Position numbers and translations under genes: made by a program
The notes under the pieces: generated by a model
The model's input: only the letters and a program-made list of their open reading frames with translations
Told to the model about the DNA's origin: nothing
Database searches by the model: none
Shown: positions 7,277 through 16,809 of the stretch, one piece after another
Position numbering within the stretch: position 1 is the stretch's first letter
Layout of the letters: each line of letters begins with the position of its first letter
Source of the DNA: Mycetohabitans endofungorum
Lineage (GTDB): Bacteria > Pseudomonadota > Gammaproteobacteria > Burkholderiales > Burkholderiaceae
NCBI RefSeq assembly: GCF_002927045.1
Contig: NZ_PRDW01000001.1
Span: 62,001 to 126,000, forward strand
DNA length: 64,000 nt
Direction: 5' to 3'

Positions 7277-8794
7277 ATGGACTTTAGCACAAAAGCCTGT
7301 GATTGGAACAAAGCCGCGGACAGCGCCTTGCTCAACGCAAAGTCGGATTGCATCGTGGTCGGCGTATTCGATGCGCAGACGCTGTCCGGTGCCGCACAAA
7401 AGCTTGATGCCGCGACCAAGGGGCTGGTCAGCCGCCTGGTCAAGAGCGGCGACTTAGGCGGCAAGGCCGGCTCGACGCTAATGCTACGCGAAGTGGCTGG
7501 TATTGGCGCGTCGCGCGTGTTGCTGGTGGGCCTGGGCAAGCAGGACGCGCTGGGCTCGAAGACGTTCACCGATGCGGCGCGCGCAGCGTGGCGCGCGGTA
7601 TTGGCCACGCGCGCAGCCAACGTGACATGGGCGCTCGCGCAGGTGGCGGTCAACGACCGCGATGCCAGCTGGAGCGCGCGCATGAGCGCGTTGACGCTGC
7701 GCGAGCTGACCTACCAATATACGCAGACCAAATCCAAGCCGGCGGCCGACGCGGCCAATGGCGGCGCAGTGAAGAAGGTGATCGTGGTCGTGGACCCCGC
7801 ACACGAGAAGGCGGTGCGCGTCGCGTTAAAGGAGGGCGTGGCGATCGCCAATGGCATGGACCTGACCCGCGAGCTGGGCAACCTGCCGGGCAATATCTGC
7901 ACGCCGACGTACCTGGCCGGTGTTGCGAAACAACTGGCGAAGGACTGGAAGCTGAAGGTCGAGGTGCTGGGCCAGAAGCGGATCGAGGCGTTGAAGATGG
8001 GCTCGTTTCTGTCGGTCGCCAAGGGCTCGGCGCAGCCGCCGCAATTCATCGTGCTGCAGTACCAGGGCGCTGGGGCGAAGCAGGCGCCGGTGGTGCTGGT
8101 CGGCAAAGGCATCACATTCGACTCGGGGGGCATCTCGATCAAGCCGGGTGAAGGCATGGACGAGATGAAGTATGACATGTGCGGTGCCGGCTCGGTGCTC
8201 GGTACATTCCGCGCGATTGCCGAGATGGGCTTGAAGCTGAACGTCGTTGGCCTGATCCCGACTTGCGAGAACATGCCGAGCGGCAATGCGAACAAGCCGG
8301 GCGACATCGTGACCAGCCTGTCCGGCCAGACGATCGAAATCCTGAACACCGACGCCGAGGGGCGGCTGGTCCTGTGCGATGCGCTCACGTACGCGGAGCG
8401 CTTTAAGCCGGCCGCCGTGATCGACATCGCGACGCTGACCGGCGCCTGCGTGATCGCGTTGGGACACCACAATAGCGGCTTGTTCTCGAAGGACGATGCG
8501 TTGGCCGACGCGTTGCTCGCGGCCGGCCGCCACGCGTCGGATCCCGCGTGGCGGTTGCCGCTGGACGACGAATACCAGGAGCAGTTGAAGTCGAATTTCG
8601 CGGACATGGCCAACATTGGTGGGCGGCCCGCCGGCAGCGTGACGGCCGCGTGCTTTCTCGCGCGTTTTGCGCAGGCCTACCCGTGGGCGCACCTGGACAT
8701 CGCCGGCACCGCGTGGAAGAGCGGCAGCGCAAAGGGCGCAACTGGACGCCCCGTGCCGCTGCTCACGCAATTTTTGATCGATCGCGCGAAGTGA
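7277..8794 (+). CDS. pepA: Leucyl aminopeptidase (PepA, M17)
   Basis: 505 residues, normal for the hexameric M17 aminopeptidases. An N-terminal macro-like domain (about 1-170) precedes the catalytic domain. Metal and catalytic motifs are present: [18 protein letters not shown] (Lys and Asp), [15 protein letters not shown], and the family signature [14 protein letters not shown]. The enzyme removes N-terminal residues from peptides in the cytosol using two metal ions. Some PepA proteins also bind DNA (E. coli); nothing in the sequence decides that here. It is followed by holC after 55 bp, the conserved pepA-holC pair. Confidence 0.95.
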   Translation: MDFSTKACDWNKAADSALLNAKSDCIVVGVFDAQTLSGAAQKLDAATKGLVSRLVKSGDLGGKAGSTLMLREVAGIGASRVLLVGLGKQDALGSKTFTDAARAAWRAVLATRAANVTWALAQVAVNDRDASWSARMSALTLRELTYQYTQTKSKPAADAANGGAVKKVIVVVDPAHEKAVRVALKEGVAIANGMDLTRELGNLPGNICTPTYLAGVAKQLAKDWKLKVEVLGQKRIEALKMGSFLSVAKGSAQPPQFIVLQYQGAGAKQAPVVLVGKGITFDSGGISIKPGEGMDEMKYDMCGAGSVLGTFRAIAEMGLKLNVVGLIPTCENMPSGNANKPGDIVTSLSGQTIEILNTDAEGRLVLCDALTYAERFKPAAVIDIATLTGACVIALGHHNSGLFSKDDALADALLAAGRHASDPAWRLPLDDEYQEQLKSNFADMANIGGRPAGSVTAACFLARFAQAYPWAHLDIAGTAWKSGSAKGATGRPVPLLTQFLIDRAK

Positions 8795-8849
8795 TGCCCG
8801 CCGGAGCGCACCGCGCCACATCAATGAACCAGCGAGGCTCGGGCTGCCG

Positions 8850-9266
8850 ATGACCCGTGTGGACTTTCACACCCACGTCGCGGATCCACTGGGCTATGCG
8901 TGCCGGCTGGCGCGCAAGGCCTACCAGGCCGCACAGCCGCTCGTCGTGCTGGGCGAGCCCGCCGTGCTGCGCGCCTTCGACGAGCGGCTGTGGACGTTTT
9001 CGCCGCTGGACTTCATCCCGCATTGTATGGCCGGCTCGGCGCTGGCTGACGAGACGCCGGTGGTGCTGACCACCGACCTGGATCAGGCGCCGCACTACGC
9101 GATCCTGCTCAACCTGGGCAGCGCGGTGCCGCCGCAATTCGCGCGTTTCGAGCGGTTGCTCGAGGTTATCGGCAATGACGAGCACGGGCTCGCGGCCGGG
9201 CGCGAGCGGTATCGCTTCTATCGGGACCGCGGCTACACGTTGAACATGTATAAGCAAGGCGGGTGA
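8850..9266 (+). CDS. holC: DNA polymerase III chi subunit (HolC)
   Basis: 138 residues. The family start MTRVDFHTHVADPLGYACRLARKA is followed by QPLVVLGEPAVLRAFDERLWTFSPLDFIPHC, and the C-terminal RYRFYRDRGYTLNMYK is also typical. Chi connects the clamp-loader complex (through psi) to single-stranded-DNA-binding protein at the replication fork. The gene lies between pepA and a DUF2486 gene on one strand with short gaps, so the three probably form one transcript. Confidence 0.93.
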   Translation: MTRVDFHTHVADPLGYACRLARKAYQAAQPLVVLGEPAVLRAFDERLWTFSPLDFIPHCMAGSALADETPVVLTTDLDQAPHYAILLNLGSAVPPQFARFERLLEVIGNDEHGLAAGRERYRFYRDRGYTLNMYKQGG

Positions 9267-9313
9267 CGGACGCCGGTTCGGCGCCGCAATCCGTATCGAC
9301 CACGGAGTGAACC

Positions 9314-9730
9314 ATGGCTGACCCGATCGACGAATCCATCCCGGTGCTGACCGACGTGCTGGTCAGTGGCGCGCCCGAGATGGCCCGCAGCCGCGCTCAA
9401 TGGCTCGTCGAGCGGTGCACGACGGAACCGGCGTGCACCCATGCGTCCCGTATCGATGCCGATTTCGTGCCGGTGCCGCCGGACGGCGGATGGGCTGCGC
9501 CTGACGTGGATCGTATCGTCGAACGGCTGCGTGCTCGTCTGGGCGTGTACTTGACCGGCGAGGGACGCGATGCGATCGAGGCGCGCTGCCGCGAGGCGTT
9601 CGCCGAGCATGCGGGTTGGCTTGTGAGCCAGGTCACGCGCGAAGTCGTGCTGACGCTCGAAACAGAATTGGAGCAGTGGGTGCACGATGCGCTGGATGCC
9701 GAGATCGAGCAGCGCGCCGACCAGCACTGA
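9314..9730 (+). CDS. DUF2486 family protein
   Basis: 138 residues beginning MADPIDESIPVLTDVLVSG, the hallmark opening of DUF2486 proteins found after holC in Burkholderiaceae. The middle is acidic and proline-rich. The C-terminal half is predicted helical (EARCREAFAEHAGWLVSQVTR, then VVLTLETELEQWVHDAL). No catalytic motif, signal peptide or membrane segment is visible, and the function is unknown. A ribosome site GGAG lies 9 nt before the ATG. I think some relatives are longer because of a variable central linker; this copy is on the short side, which I could not verify. Confidence 0.8.
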   Translation: MADPIDESIPVLTDVLVSGAPEMARSRAQWLVERCTTEPACTHASRIDADFVPVPPDGGWAAPDVDRIVERLRARLGVYLTGEGRDAIEARCREAFAEHAGWLVSQVTREVVLTLETELEQWVHDALDAEIEQRADQH

Positions 9731-9744
9731 GCCGATGCCGCGGA

Positions 9745-10110
9745 CTACCGCAGCTGGAGGATCCACGCGGCGAGTGCGGCCGCCTGCGCATCGGTGATTT
9801 GTGTATTGGCCGGCATCGGCGCATTGCCCCACGTGCCTGCGCCGCCATCGATGATCTTGCGCTGCAGCCGTACCGAGGCGTCCGGCTGGTGGGCATAGTG
9901 TGCAGCGATCTGTCGAAATGACGGCGCCAGCATCCGATGCGTGACGCAATGGCATGCCATGCAGTTGTGCTGTTCGGCTAGCGCCCGGGTAGCATCCGAG
10001 GGGACATTGTCTGCCGCATGCGCCCGCGCGATGCATGACACGGCCAATGCAACGCGCAGCAACGCTGGAGGCGGTCCGATGCGCGGGATGCCGAGCAGCA
10101 CTTTCACCAT
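9745..10110 (-). CDS. Small periplasmic c-type cytochrome
   Basis: 121 residues from the ATG at 10110 (MVKVLLGIPRIG). The longer frame to 10284 would read into the end of ilvD and is rejected. There is a signal peptide of about 33 residues ending in ...AHA. One haem-binding CxxCH (CMACHCV) follows near residue 53. Distal Met candidates are around NAPMPANTQITDAQAAALAAWIL, the usual class I cytochrome c-551/c-552 ending. It would carry single electrons in the periplasm; the partner is not indicated by its neighbours. It is convergent with the DUF2486 gene and lies downstream of ilvD on the same strand. Confidence 0.88.
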   Translation of the reverse strand: MVKVLLGIPRIGPPPALLRVALAVSCIARAHAADNVPSDATRALAEQHNCMACHCVTHRMLAPSFRQIAAHYAHQPDASVRLQRKIIDGGAGTWGNAPMPANTQITDAQAAALAAWILQLR

Positions 10111-10190
10111 TCCCCGTTTTATCGTGGTCGGTGGTGTGACGCGATTATACGGGTCCCGGCGCGGGGCCGCCGGAACCTGCGCTTCGCGGT

Positions 10191-11864
10191 TCAGCCGGTG
10201 ACGGCGCCTTGGTCGGCCGGACGCGCAAGCTCGGCATACTTGGCCAGCACGCCGCGGGTATAGCGCGGCTTGGGCTGGGTCCATGCGGCGCGGCGGCGCG
10301 CCAGTTCGGCCTCGTTAACGTTTAATTGCAGCAGCAGCTTGTGCGCGTCGATCGTAATCGAGTCGCCTTCCTGCACCAGCGCAATCGTGCCGCCCGCGAA
10401 GGCTTCCGGCGCTACGTGGCCGACCACCATGCCCCAGGTGCCGCCGGAGAAGCGTCCGTCGGTGATCAGCCCGACTGATTCGCCCAGCCCCTTGCCGATG
10501 ATGGCGGAGGTCGGCGCGAGCATTTCCGGCATGCCGGGCCCACCCTTGGGACCGAGATAGCGCAACACCATCACGTCACCGGCCTTGATCCGGTCCGCCA
10601 GAATCGCCTCGAGCGCACTCTGCTCGTCATCGAACACACGGGCCGGCCCCGTGATGACGGGGTTTTTCAGGCCGGTGATCTTCGCGACCGCGCCAGACTC
10701 GGCCAAATTACCTTTCAAGATCGCCAGGTGCCCCTCACTGTACAGCGCCTTGTCGATCGGGAAGATCACCTGCTGGTCCGCGCGGGGCTGGCTCGGCACG
10801 TCTTTCAGCTCCTCGGCGATCGTTTGGCCGGTGATCGTCATGCAGTTCCCGTGTAGCAGGCCGGCGTCCAGCAGGATCTTCAGCACTTGCGGAACGCCGC
10901 CGGCGCGATGCAGGTCGGTGGCCACGTATTGGCCGGACGGCTTCAGATTGCAGATCACCGGCACGCGCTTGCGGATGCGCTCGAAGTCATCGATCGTCCA
11001 CTCGACCTCGGCGGCATGCGCGATGGCCAGATAGTGCAGCACCGCGTTCGTCGAGCCACCGGTTGCCATGATCAGCGATACGGCATTCTCGATCGATTGG
11101 CGCGTGATGATGTCGCGCGGCTTCAAGTCTTTTTTCACCGCTTCGACGAGCACGCGCGCCGATTCGGCGGCGGATGCGACCTTCTCGTCTTCCGGATTGG
11201 CCATCGTCGACGAGTACAGCAGCGACATGCCCAGCGCCTCGAACGACGAGCTCATCGTGTTCGCGGTGTACATGCCGCCGCACGAACCGGTGCTCGGACA
11301 CGCGTTGCGCTCGACCCCGTCAAAGTCCTCCTGCGTCATGCGTCCCGCGGTGAACTCGCCGACCGCTTCGAACGACGACACGATCGTCAAATCCTTGCCC
11401 TTCCAGTGACCCGGACGGATCGTGCCGCCGTAGACGTAGATGCCTGGCACGTTCATCCGGGCCAATGCCATCATGCCACCCGGCATGTTCTTGTCGCAGC
11501 CGCCGATGACCACCACGCCATCCATCCACTGTCCCTGCACGCAGGTCTCGATGCAATCGGAGATCACTTCGCGCGACACCAGCGAGTACTTCATGCCTTC
11601 CGTGCCCATCGACATGCCGTCCGAGATGGTCGGCGTGCCGAATGTCTGCGCATTGGCGCCGGCGTCCTTGATCGCGCCGACTGCCGCGTCGGCGAGCCGT
11701 TGCAACCCCGCATTGCACGGCGTGATCGTTGAGTGACCGTTGGCGATGCCGATCATCGGCTTGTCAAAATCTTCCTTCTTATAGCCGAGCGCGTAATACA
11801 TCGAGCGGTTCGGCGCACGGGCGACGCCTTGAGTGATGTTCTTTGAACGACGGTTGTATGGCAT
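10191..11864 (-). CDS. ilvD: Dihydroxy-acid dehydratase (IlvD)
   Basis: 557 residues from the ATG at 11864 ([20 protein letters not shown]); nine upstream codons in frame are not needed. It catalyses the dehydration step of valine, leucine and isoleucine synthesis. Iron-sulfur ligand motifs are present as [25 protein letters not shown] and [16 protein letters not shown]. The C-terminal [14 protein letters not shown] block is also present. Length and motifs indicate an intact enzyme. It is divergent from a LysR-type gene whose start is 119 bp away, which suggests control by that regulator (inference). Confidence 0.95.
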   Translation of the reverse strand: MPYNRRSKNITQGVARAPNRSMYYALGYKKEDFDKPMIGIANGHSTITPCNAGLQRLADAAVGAIKDAGANAQTFGTPTISDGMSMGTEGMKYSLVSREVISDCIETCVQGQWMDGVVVIGGCDKNMPGGMMALARMNVPGIYVYGGTIRPGHWKGKDLTIVSSFEAVGEFTAGRMTQEDFDGVERNACPSTGSCGGMYTANTMSSSFEALGMSLLYSSTMANPEDEKVASAAESARVLVEAVKKDLKPRDIITRQSIENAVSLIMATGGSTNAVLHYLAIAHAAEVEWTIDDFERIRKRVPVICNLKPSGQYVATDLHRAGGVPQVLKILLDAGLLHGNCMTITGQTIAEELKDVPSQPRADQQVIFPIDKALYSEGHLAILKGNLAESGAVAKITGLKNPVITGPARVFDDEQSALEAILADRIKAGDVMVLRYLGPKGGPGMPEMLAPTSAIIGKGLGESVGLITDGRFSGGTWGMVVGHVAPEAFAGGTIALVQEGDSITIDAHKLLLQLNVNEAELARRRAAWTQPKPRYTRGVLAKYAELARPADQGAVTG

Positions 11865-11983
11865 GGTGGGGAACCTCCTATGGCTTTGCATGACAGCATG
11901 CAGTGGCGCGAATCAAATGTCCAATATATTATTTGAAGCTAATAAAGTCGTAAAATGTATCAGTTTCCACTCTGCATTCGCGT

Positions 11984-12904
11984 ATGTCCTTCGATTTGCG
12001 CCAATTGCGCTACTTTGTCACGCTGGCCGAGGAACAGCACTTCAGCCGGGCGGCGGCCCGGCTCGCGATGACGCAGCCGCCGCTGTCACAGGCGATTCGC
12101 TTGCTGGAGGACGCGCTCGGCGTGCGTTTGTTCGAGCGCACCAAACGCTCGGTCGAGCTGACACCGGTGGGCGCCGCGCTGCTGCCCGAAGTGCGGCGGG
12201 TGCTGGCCGCCGCGGATGCATTGGCGCCGCTCGCGCGCAGTCTGGCGCAGGGCGAGACCGGGGTGCTCGCGCTGGCGTTCGTGTCGAGCGCCGACTATGG
12301 GTTGCTGCCCGGTCTGTTGCGGCAATTCGTCGAACGTTTTCCGCGCGTCAGGCTCCAGTTGCTTGAGGCGACCAGTGACGTGCAGATTGACGAACTGGTG
12401 GCCGGACGCATCGACGCGGGCATCGTGATTCCGCCGATTCCGCCCCGTCATGCGGCCGCGCTGTCATATCTGCCGATTGCGCGTGAGCCATTGATCGTCG
12501 CCATGTCTTGCGAACTGGCCCAGGCGCTGGACACGGCGTACGACCAGGCGGAAATCGAGTTGGCGCAGTTCGCCGACGTGCCGCTGGTGATCTTCCCGCG
12601 GCGTTTGGCGCCCGCGTTTTATGACATCATAATGGTCTGCTACAAGGCTGCGGGCGTCGTGCCGCGGATCGGCCAGGAAGCGATCCAGATGCAGACGATC
12701 GTCAGCCTCGTGTCGGCCGGCATGGGCGTCGCGCTGGTGCCGCAATCGCTTCACAACTTGCAGCGCACGGGCGTCGTCTACCGGGCGCTGCGCGGTGCGC
12801 TGCCGGTCATCGAAACGGGACTGGTATGGCGCACGGGCGACGTCAGCCCGGTGCTGGCGAGCTTCATCGACGTCGTGCGCGCGCATGCGCTATCGATCCC
12901 CTGA
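11984..12904 (+). CDS. LysR-family transcriptional regulator
   Basis: 306 residues. The N-terminal helix-turn-helix is MSFDLRQLRYFVTLAEEQHFSRAAARLAMTQPPLSQAIR (about 1-65), followed by a two-lobe substrate-binding domain (LALAFVSSADYGLLPGLL; VPLVIFPRR; SLVSAGMGVALVPQS). It is transcribed away from ilvD. The 119-bp gap contains AT-rich sequence (TCCAATATATTATTTGAAGC) where a LysR operator could lie. The effector is unknown. By position it may regulate ilvD, but LysR genes are often misplaced relative to targets, so this is only a guess. Confidence 0.9.
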   Translation: MSFDLRQLRYFVTLAEEQHFSRAAARLAMTQPPLSQAIRLLEDALGVRLFERTKRSVELTPVGAALLPEVRRVLAAADALAPLARSLAQGETGVLALAFVSSADYGLLPGLLRQFVERFPRVRLQLLEATSDVQIDELVAGRIDAGIVIPPIPPRHAAALSYLPIAREPLIVAMSCELAQALDTAYDQAEIELAQFADVPLVIFPRRLAPAFYDIIMVCYKAAGVVPRIGQEAIQMQTIVSLVSAGMGVALVPQSLHNLQRTGVVYRALRGALPVIETGLVWRTGDVSPVLASFIDVVRAHALSIP

Positions 12905-12929
12905 CATCCACTGATCTCGGATTCCTATC

Positions 12930-13841
12930 GTGCTGATTCATCCGAATTTCGACCCCGTCGCGATCCATCTCGGTCCGCTCGCGGTGCGCTGGTACGGGTT
13001 GATGTACTTGGTCGCGTTCATCGCGGCGATCGTTGTCGGCCGGTTACGGCTGCGCTTGCCGCATGTCGCGGCGCAAGGCTGGACATTGCGCGACATCGAC
13101 GACATGCTGTTCTATGGTGTGCTAGGCATGATCCTCGGCGGCCGTCTCGGCTACGTGCTGTTTTACAAGGCCGACTTCTACCTGGCCCATCCGGTTGACA
13201 TCTTCAAGGTCTGGGAAGGCGGGATGTCGTTCCACGGTGGCTTCCTCGGCGTGACGCTCGCGATGCTCGTGTTCGCGTACCAACGCAATCGCACGTGGCT
13301 GCAGGTCACCGATTTCGTCGCGCCGATGGTGCCGGCGGGGTTGGCAGCCGGCCGGTTCGGCAATTTCATCAACGGCGAGCTGTGGGGACGCGTCACGGCA
13401 CCAGATGCCCCGTGGGCCATGGGATTCCCCGGCGCAGTCAATGAAGATCTGGGGTGGCTCGCATCCCATCCGCTGCAAGCCGCGCAATGGCACTTGCTGG
13501 AAGTGTTCCAGCGCTACCATATGCTGCCGCGTCACCCGTCACAGCTTTATGAGATCGCGCTGGAGGGCGGTGTGCTGTTCGTCGTGCTCTGGTGCTTCGC
13601 ACGCAAGCCGCGTCCGGTCGGCACCGCCTCGGCGGTCTTCCTGCTCGGCTATGGCATGGCGCGCTTCACGGTCGAGTTTGCGCGCGAGCCGGACGACTTT
13701 CTCGGATTGCTCGCGTTCAATCTGTCGATGGGGCAGTGGCTTTCCCTGCCGATGATCGTGGTCGGCGCACTGGTGCTCGTCTGGTCCTACAGGCGCAATA
13801 CGCATCTGCCCGGTGCCCGCTCGGTGGACTCGGCCGGCTGA
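12930..13841 (+). CDS. lgt: Prolipoprotein diacylglyceryl transferase (Lgt)
   Basis: 303 residues with a GTG start at 12930 ([23 protein letters not shown]); no ATG in frame would keep the conserved N terminus. It is a seven-helix inner-membrane enzyme that attaches diacylglycerol to the lipobox cysteine of lipoproteins. Signature elements are [11 protein letters not shown] (catalytic His region), [14 protein letters not shown], and [13 protein letters not shown]. It starts 25 bp after the LysR gene, so read-through is possible. Its products in this window would include the OmpA-like lipoprotein and the SodC-like lipoprotein. Confidence 0.95.
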   Translation: MLIHPNFDPVAIHLGPLAVRWYGLMYLVAFIAAIVVGRLRLRLPHVAAQGWTLRDIDDMLFYGVLGMILGGRLGYVLFYKADFYLAHPVDIFKVWEGGMSFHGGFLGVTLAMLVFAYQRNRTWLQVTDFVAPMVPAGLAAGRFGNFINGELWGRVTAPDAPWAMGFPGAVNEDLGWLASHPLQAAQWHLLEVFQRYHMLPRHPSQLYEIALEGGVLFVVLWCFARKPRPVGTASAVFLLGYGMARFTVEFAREPDDFLGLLAFNLSMGQWLSLPMIVVGALVLVWSYRRNTHLPGARSVDSAG

Positions 13842-13887
13842 CGCACAGCACACGCTCATGGGCCCGCACAGCATACGCTCATGTGCC
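13842..13887. repeat. Two-copy tandem repeat, 23-bp unit
   Basis: Two adjacent copies, 13842-13864 and 13865-13887, share the core CGCACAGCAYACGCTCATG and differ at two positions. They begin directly at the lgt stop codon region, in the gap before the SIMPL gene. No function is evident. Confidence 0.8.
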
Positions 13888-13951
13888 GGCGCCCGCGACA
13901 CGCGTGCACGGCGGGGGCGGGCAGCGGCCGGCCGGCGATGCTACGTCAGCA

Positions 13952-14716
13952 TCAGCGCGTCATCTGGATCGAACCGGATACGTCGACCGTCACCGTGCTT
14001 TTGCCCGCCTCGATCGGCAGCGGTGCTGCGGCCTTCGCATCGGCCCTCGCGGGCGTGGCCATCATCATGAACGGCCGCGGGCTACCGCCGGCTCCCTGGT
14101 TAATGCGCACTTCCCGAATCGTATAGCCGCCATAGCCGAACGCCTGCGCGGCGGCTTGCGCCTGGTCGCGAAACGCCGTAATGGCACTCGAGGTCAGCTT
14201 GGTTTCCGCGTCGCGGCGCGCCTGCGGTGATAACGAGAACACCACATTGTCCACTTGCATCGTGTTGCTCAACTGGCCCGCGAGCCGCGACGCGGCACCG
14301 AAGTCGCGCGACTCGAGCACGATCTCGGTTCGACCGCGCCAGGCGGCGATCTTGCCGTCGCGGTTAGTCGATGGATAGATCGTAAAGGCGCCGGTTTGCA
14401 CGGTCACTTTGTCGTCGCTCCGCGCCTGCCGCAGCGCCTCGTCGGCGCGTTTGTTCAGCGCCCGGGTCAGGGTGGCGGCATCCTGGCTCTCCTGCTCAGA
14501 GAACAGCGTGATGCGCACGACGTCCTCTTGCACGTCGATGCTTCGCTCGGCGCTCAGCGATAGCACGCCGGACGGCGGTGCCACTGGCGCGGCCTGCGCA
14601 AGCGCGGCGCCGGGCGCCAGGCCCAGCGTCAGCGGAACACTCGCAAGCGCGCATGCGGCCGCGATGCCGCGCATCCGACGCGCGACGCGCCGCGAGGGTA
14701 GGGACCGATTCATCAT
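13952..14716 (-). CDS. SIMPL-domain (DUF541) periplasmic protein
   Basis: 254 residues. A basic N terminus and hydrophobic segment (IAAACALASVPLTLGLAPGAALA) form a signal peptide cleaved near residue 41. The SIMPL/DUF541 domain follows (LSLSAERSIDVQEDVVRITLFSEQ; LTRALNKRADEALRQARSD; FGYGGYTIREVRINQGAGG). The family is periplasmic or outer-membrane associated in Gram-negative bacteria and has been linked to oxidative-stress tolerance, but its biochemical role is unclear. It is convergent with lgt. The 182-bp gap upstream (14717-14898) holds two copies of a GTGCYYTATTAG motif (near 14770 and 14801) and no gene. Confidence 0.85.
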   Translation of the reverse strand: MMNRSLPSRRVARRMRGIAAACALASVPLTLGLAPGAALAQAAPVAPPSGVLSLSAERSIDVQEDVVRITLFSEQESQDAATLTRALNKRADEALRQARSDDKVTVQTGAFTIYPSTNRDGKIAAWRGRTEIVLESRDFGAASRLAGQLSNTMQVDNVVFSLSPQARRDAETKLTSSAITAFRDQAQAAAQAFGYGGYTIREVRINQGAGGSPRPFMMMATPARADAKAAAPLPIEAGKSTVTVDVSGSIQMTR

Positions 14717-14898
14717 TCTTGGACTCCCAACGAGGTTGTCGGCTCCATCGCAGCACGCGCGGCGGACTGTGCTTTATTAGGCAACACGTGCGGGGGACAG
14801 TGCCCTATTAGTTGAGCGTGCGCGATGCGAAGTTCCGCGAAACGAAGGCGGGGTCGCACCGCGCCGGTTTTGAGCGGGTGTGGCGCCTCGCGATCTCG

Positions 14899-15366
14899 CT
14901 ATTCGGGCTCAGCCAGCGTGTCGGTGATATAGCACCATTGATCGGGCGTAACCGGCGTGATCGACAGACGGTTGCCGCGCGCCAGCACCCGCATGTCCGC
15001 CAGTGCGGCGTGCGCACGCAGCTCGCCCAACGGAATCAGTCGTAGCTTCTTGACAAAGCGCACGTCGACCAGGAGCCAACGTGGTGCGTCGCGACGCGAC
15101 TTGGGATCATAGTAAGGACTAGCGGCATCGAATTGTGTCGGGTCCGCATACGGGCCGGAGGCGACTTCGGCCAGGCCCGCGATGCCGGGTTCGGCACAAC
15201 TGCTGTGATAGAACAGCACACCGTCGCCGCGCTGCATGCTGTCGCGCATGAAATTACGCGCCTGGTAATTGCGCACGCCGGTCCACGGCAACGTGCGGGT
15301 AGGGGACGCGGCCAGATCGTCGATGCTCGCTTCGTCAGGTTCGGACTTCATCAGCCAATAGCGCAT
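14899..15366 (-). CDS. EVE-domain protein
   Basis: 155 residues from the ATG at 15366 (MRYWLMKSEPDEASIDDL). The frame stays open upstream, but that part runs through the 6S RNA and its terminator, so it is rejected. Family motifs visible are WTGVRNYQARNFMRD, GDGVLFYHSSCAEPGIAGLAEV and the C-terminal LSITPVTPDQWCYI. EVE domains resemble PUA/YTH folds and are thought to bind modified bases in RNA or DNA; no catalytic site is known. The order zapA - 6S RNA - EVE is one I associate with Burkholderia-type genomes. Confidence 0.9.
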   Translation of the reverse strand: MRYWLMKSEPDEASIDDLAASPTRTLPWTGVRNYQARNFMRDSMQRGDGVLFYHSSCAEPGIAGLAEVASGPYADPTQFDAASPYYDPKSRRDAPRWLLVDVRFVKKLRLIPLGELRAHAALADMRVLARGNRLSITPVTPDQWCYITDTLAEPE

Positions 15367-15383
15367 CGCCGTGGGACGCTCGA

Positions 15384-15419
15384 ATAAAAAAACGGCATCG
15401 AACCGAGGTTCGATGCCGC
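15384..15419 (-). terminator. Rho-independent terminator downstream of 6S RNA
   Basis: An inverted repeat GGCATCGAACC / GGTTCGATGCC (about 15393-15418). On the minus strand it is followed by seven Ts. It separates the 6S RNA gene from the EVE gene, so the latter needs its own promoter or read-through. Confidence 0.8.
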
Positions 15420-15427
15420 CGAATAAA

Positions 15428-15605
15428 GTCCCCGCCTTGGCCGCTAGGCCGGCATCCTGAACCTGAGGTTCAGAATTGGTCGCAGTTAGCAGCACTTCGG
15501 GTACGTCAGACAGAGTGACGCGCACGCCCATGCTACAAATTTCCGCAACCGTGCACATGGCATTGGTTCAAGGAATCTATGACCTTGGCGAACCAGGCAG
15601 GGAAG
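15428..15605 (-). ncRNA. ssrS: 6S RNA (SsrS)
   Basis: It is located just downstream of zapA on the same strand, the classical site of ssrS. Read on the minus strand, the 5' part (TTCCCTGCCTGGTTCGCC) pairs with the 3' part (GCGGCCAAGGCGGGGA) to make the closing stem. The 3' arm contains AACTGCGACC and the self-complementary TCTGAACC/GGTTCAGGA hairpin typical of 6S RNA. The centre is a long imperfect duplex with an open bubble, which mimics an open promoter and binds sigma-70 RNA polymerase in stationary phase (family knowledge). Ends are approximate by about 5 nt. A strong terminator follows. Confidence 0.8.
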
Positions 15606-15675
15606 CCAAAAAAAAACGTATAAGCCGTATTGCTCGTGAACCGCAGGCTGCACAAGTAACGCAACGTGGCGCAAC

Positions 15676-15996
15676 CTATGCTTGCGTCAGATCATGCTGG
15701 CGGATAACTGCCGCGAGCTGATCATTCATTTGACGCATTGTACGCTGGATTTCCTCCGCGGGGAATGCCTCACCGTGTCGCACGCTCTTTTGCAATTGCA
15801 GCAGTTCGGAGGCGATCGACAGGGCGGCCATCACCGCGATCCGGTCATGGCCGCGCACGCTGCTCGCGGCGCGGACCTTGTTCATTTCTCGGTCCACGCG
15901 CTCGGCCGCTTCGTGCAGCGCGGGCTCGTTTTCGGGCGAGGTGGCGAGCCGATACGATTGGCCGAGGATCGACACATCGATCTGTTTCGTCGTCAT
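15676..15996 (-). CDS. zapA: Cell division protein ZapA
   Basis: 106 residues. The N-terminal globular part (MTTKQIDVSILGQSYRLATSPENEPALHEAAERVDREM) is followed by a long coiled coil (ASELLQLQKSV to the C terminus). ZapA bundles FtsZ filaments at the division ring. The start overlaps the stop of the upstream coiled-coil gene by 4 bp, indicating translational coupling, and 6S RNA follows downstream. Confidence 0.93.
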   Translation of the reverse strand: MTTKQIDVSILGQSYRLATSPENEPALHEAAERVDREMNKVRAASSVRGHDRIAVMAALSIASELLQLQKSVRHGEAFPAEEIQRTMRQMNDQLAAVIRQHDLTQA

Positions 15997-16343
15997 GCGG
16001 TTTCTCCTTGGCGCTCGTCCCCGGACGCGGGCGACGGTACGTCACTGGCTTGTGATGGCTGCACGTCGAGCGGGGGATCCGGCAATCGCGTGTGCGGCAG
16101 TTTTTCCAGGATCGCGTTCAAGCGGACCTGGGCATCGTCGATTTTCGCGGACAACGTGTCGCGTTCAATGCGCAGTGCGTCGCGCTCGCGCTGCGCTTGT
16201 TCGAGTTGTGCCCGCAGCGCGTCGCGTTGCGCACGTGCGGCCTCGAGTTGCTGTTCGACGGCTAGCCGCGCTTGACGGTTCCGGTCGCTGATCTCGACCA
16301 GTCGACCGATGTTCTGGGACAAATTTTCAAGTTCGGTAAGCAT
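15993..16343 (-). CDS. ZapB-like coiled-coil protein
   Basis: 116 residues. Residues 1-85 are almost entirely heptad-like (LENLSQNIGRLVEISDRNRQ; ARAQRDALRAQLEQAQRERD; LRIERDTLSAKIDDAQVRL). A short proline-rich tail follows (LPDPPLDVQPSQASDVPSP). It resembles small coiled-coil proteins encoded upstream of zapA in betaproteobacteria and gammaproteobacteria. It probably works with ZapA at the division ring, but this is inferred from position and shape only. It overlaps zapA by 4 bp. Confidence 0.75.
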   Translation of the reverse strand: MLTELENLSQNIGRLVEISDRNRQARLAVEQQLEAARAQRDALRAQLEQAQRERDALRIERDTLSAKIDDAQVRLNAILEKLPHTRLPDPPLDVQPSQASDVPSPASGDERQGETA

Positions 16344-16477
16344 CGTTGCGTCCTCTGCAGAAACGGCATTTTAGCGCGGTTCTGGCGGCATTCGATGCCT
16401 AAGCTCGTATCCAGACGTAACAGTGGCGTGTTCCGGTCATTGACGCCCCGCATGGCGCTACCTACACTTGCGGCTCT

Positions 16478-16715
16478 TTCGGTGCCCACGCGCACGGTTC
16501 ACGCGCGGGGTTAAACGGGAAACAGGGAGCGAAGTTCGCCACGAACCGGCCAACCTGTGCTGTCCCCGCAACGGTAAGCGACCTGCTTTTTTTGCACATC
16601 GAACTGCCCACCGCCGCATGCGCCAGCGTGCGGCGGTGCGTGCCACTGCGCCTGGGGCGTGGGAAGGCCGGGCCGATGCGTCGCCAGCCCGGATACCGGC
16701 CGAGAGCGCGAAGCG
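16478..16715 (+). promoter_or_regulatory. Cobalamin (AdoCbl) riboswitch
   Basis: The conserved elements occur in order: GGTGCC near 16481, GGTTAAACGGGAA (16509 onwards), the box GCTGTCCCCGCAACGGTAAG (about 16559-16578), and the closing AGCCCGGATACCGGCC (16686-16701). A large peripheral hairpin with CACCGCCGCATGCGCC / GGCGGTG lies between. It sits about 95 nt before the btuB start and would repress expression of btuB and the btuCD genes when cobalamin is plentiful. Confidence 0.93.
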
Positions 16716-16809
16716 CATAGCGTGGCTGTGGATTGCCGCGTCGCACTTCATGGTAGCGCGTGGCCCGCGGGGGACGGGCGCCGCGCAGTCGCACAACAAG
16801 GAAAACACC

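Noticed and set aside
7711-8824. Long minus-strand frames opposite pepA
   Set aside because: Antisense shadows of a conserved enzyme gene; no ribosome sites or domains.
16468-16809. A longer N terminus for BtuB
   Set aside because: The extra 114 codons are the cobalamin riboswitch; the ATG at 16810 has a ribosome site and begins a normal signal peptide.
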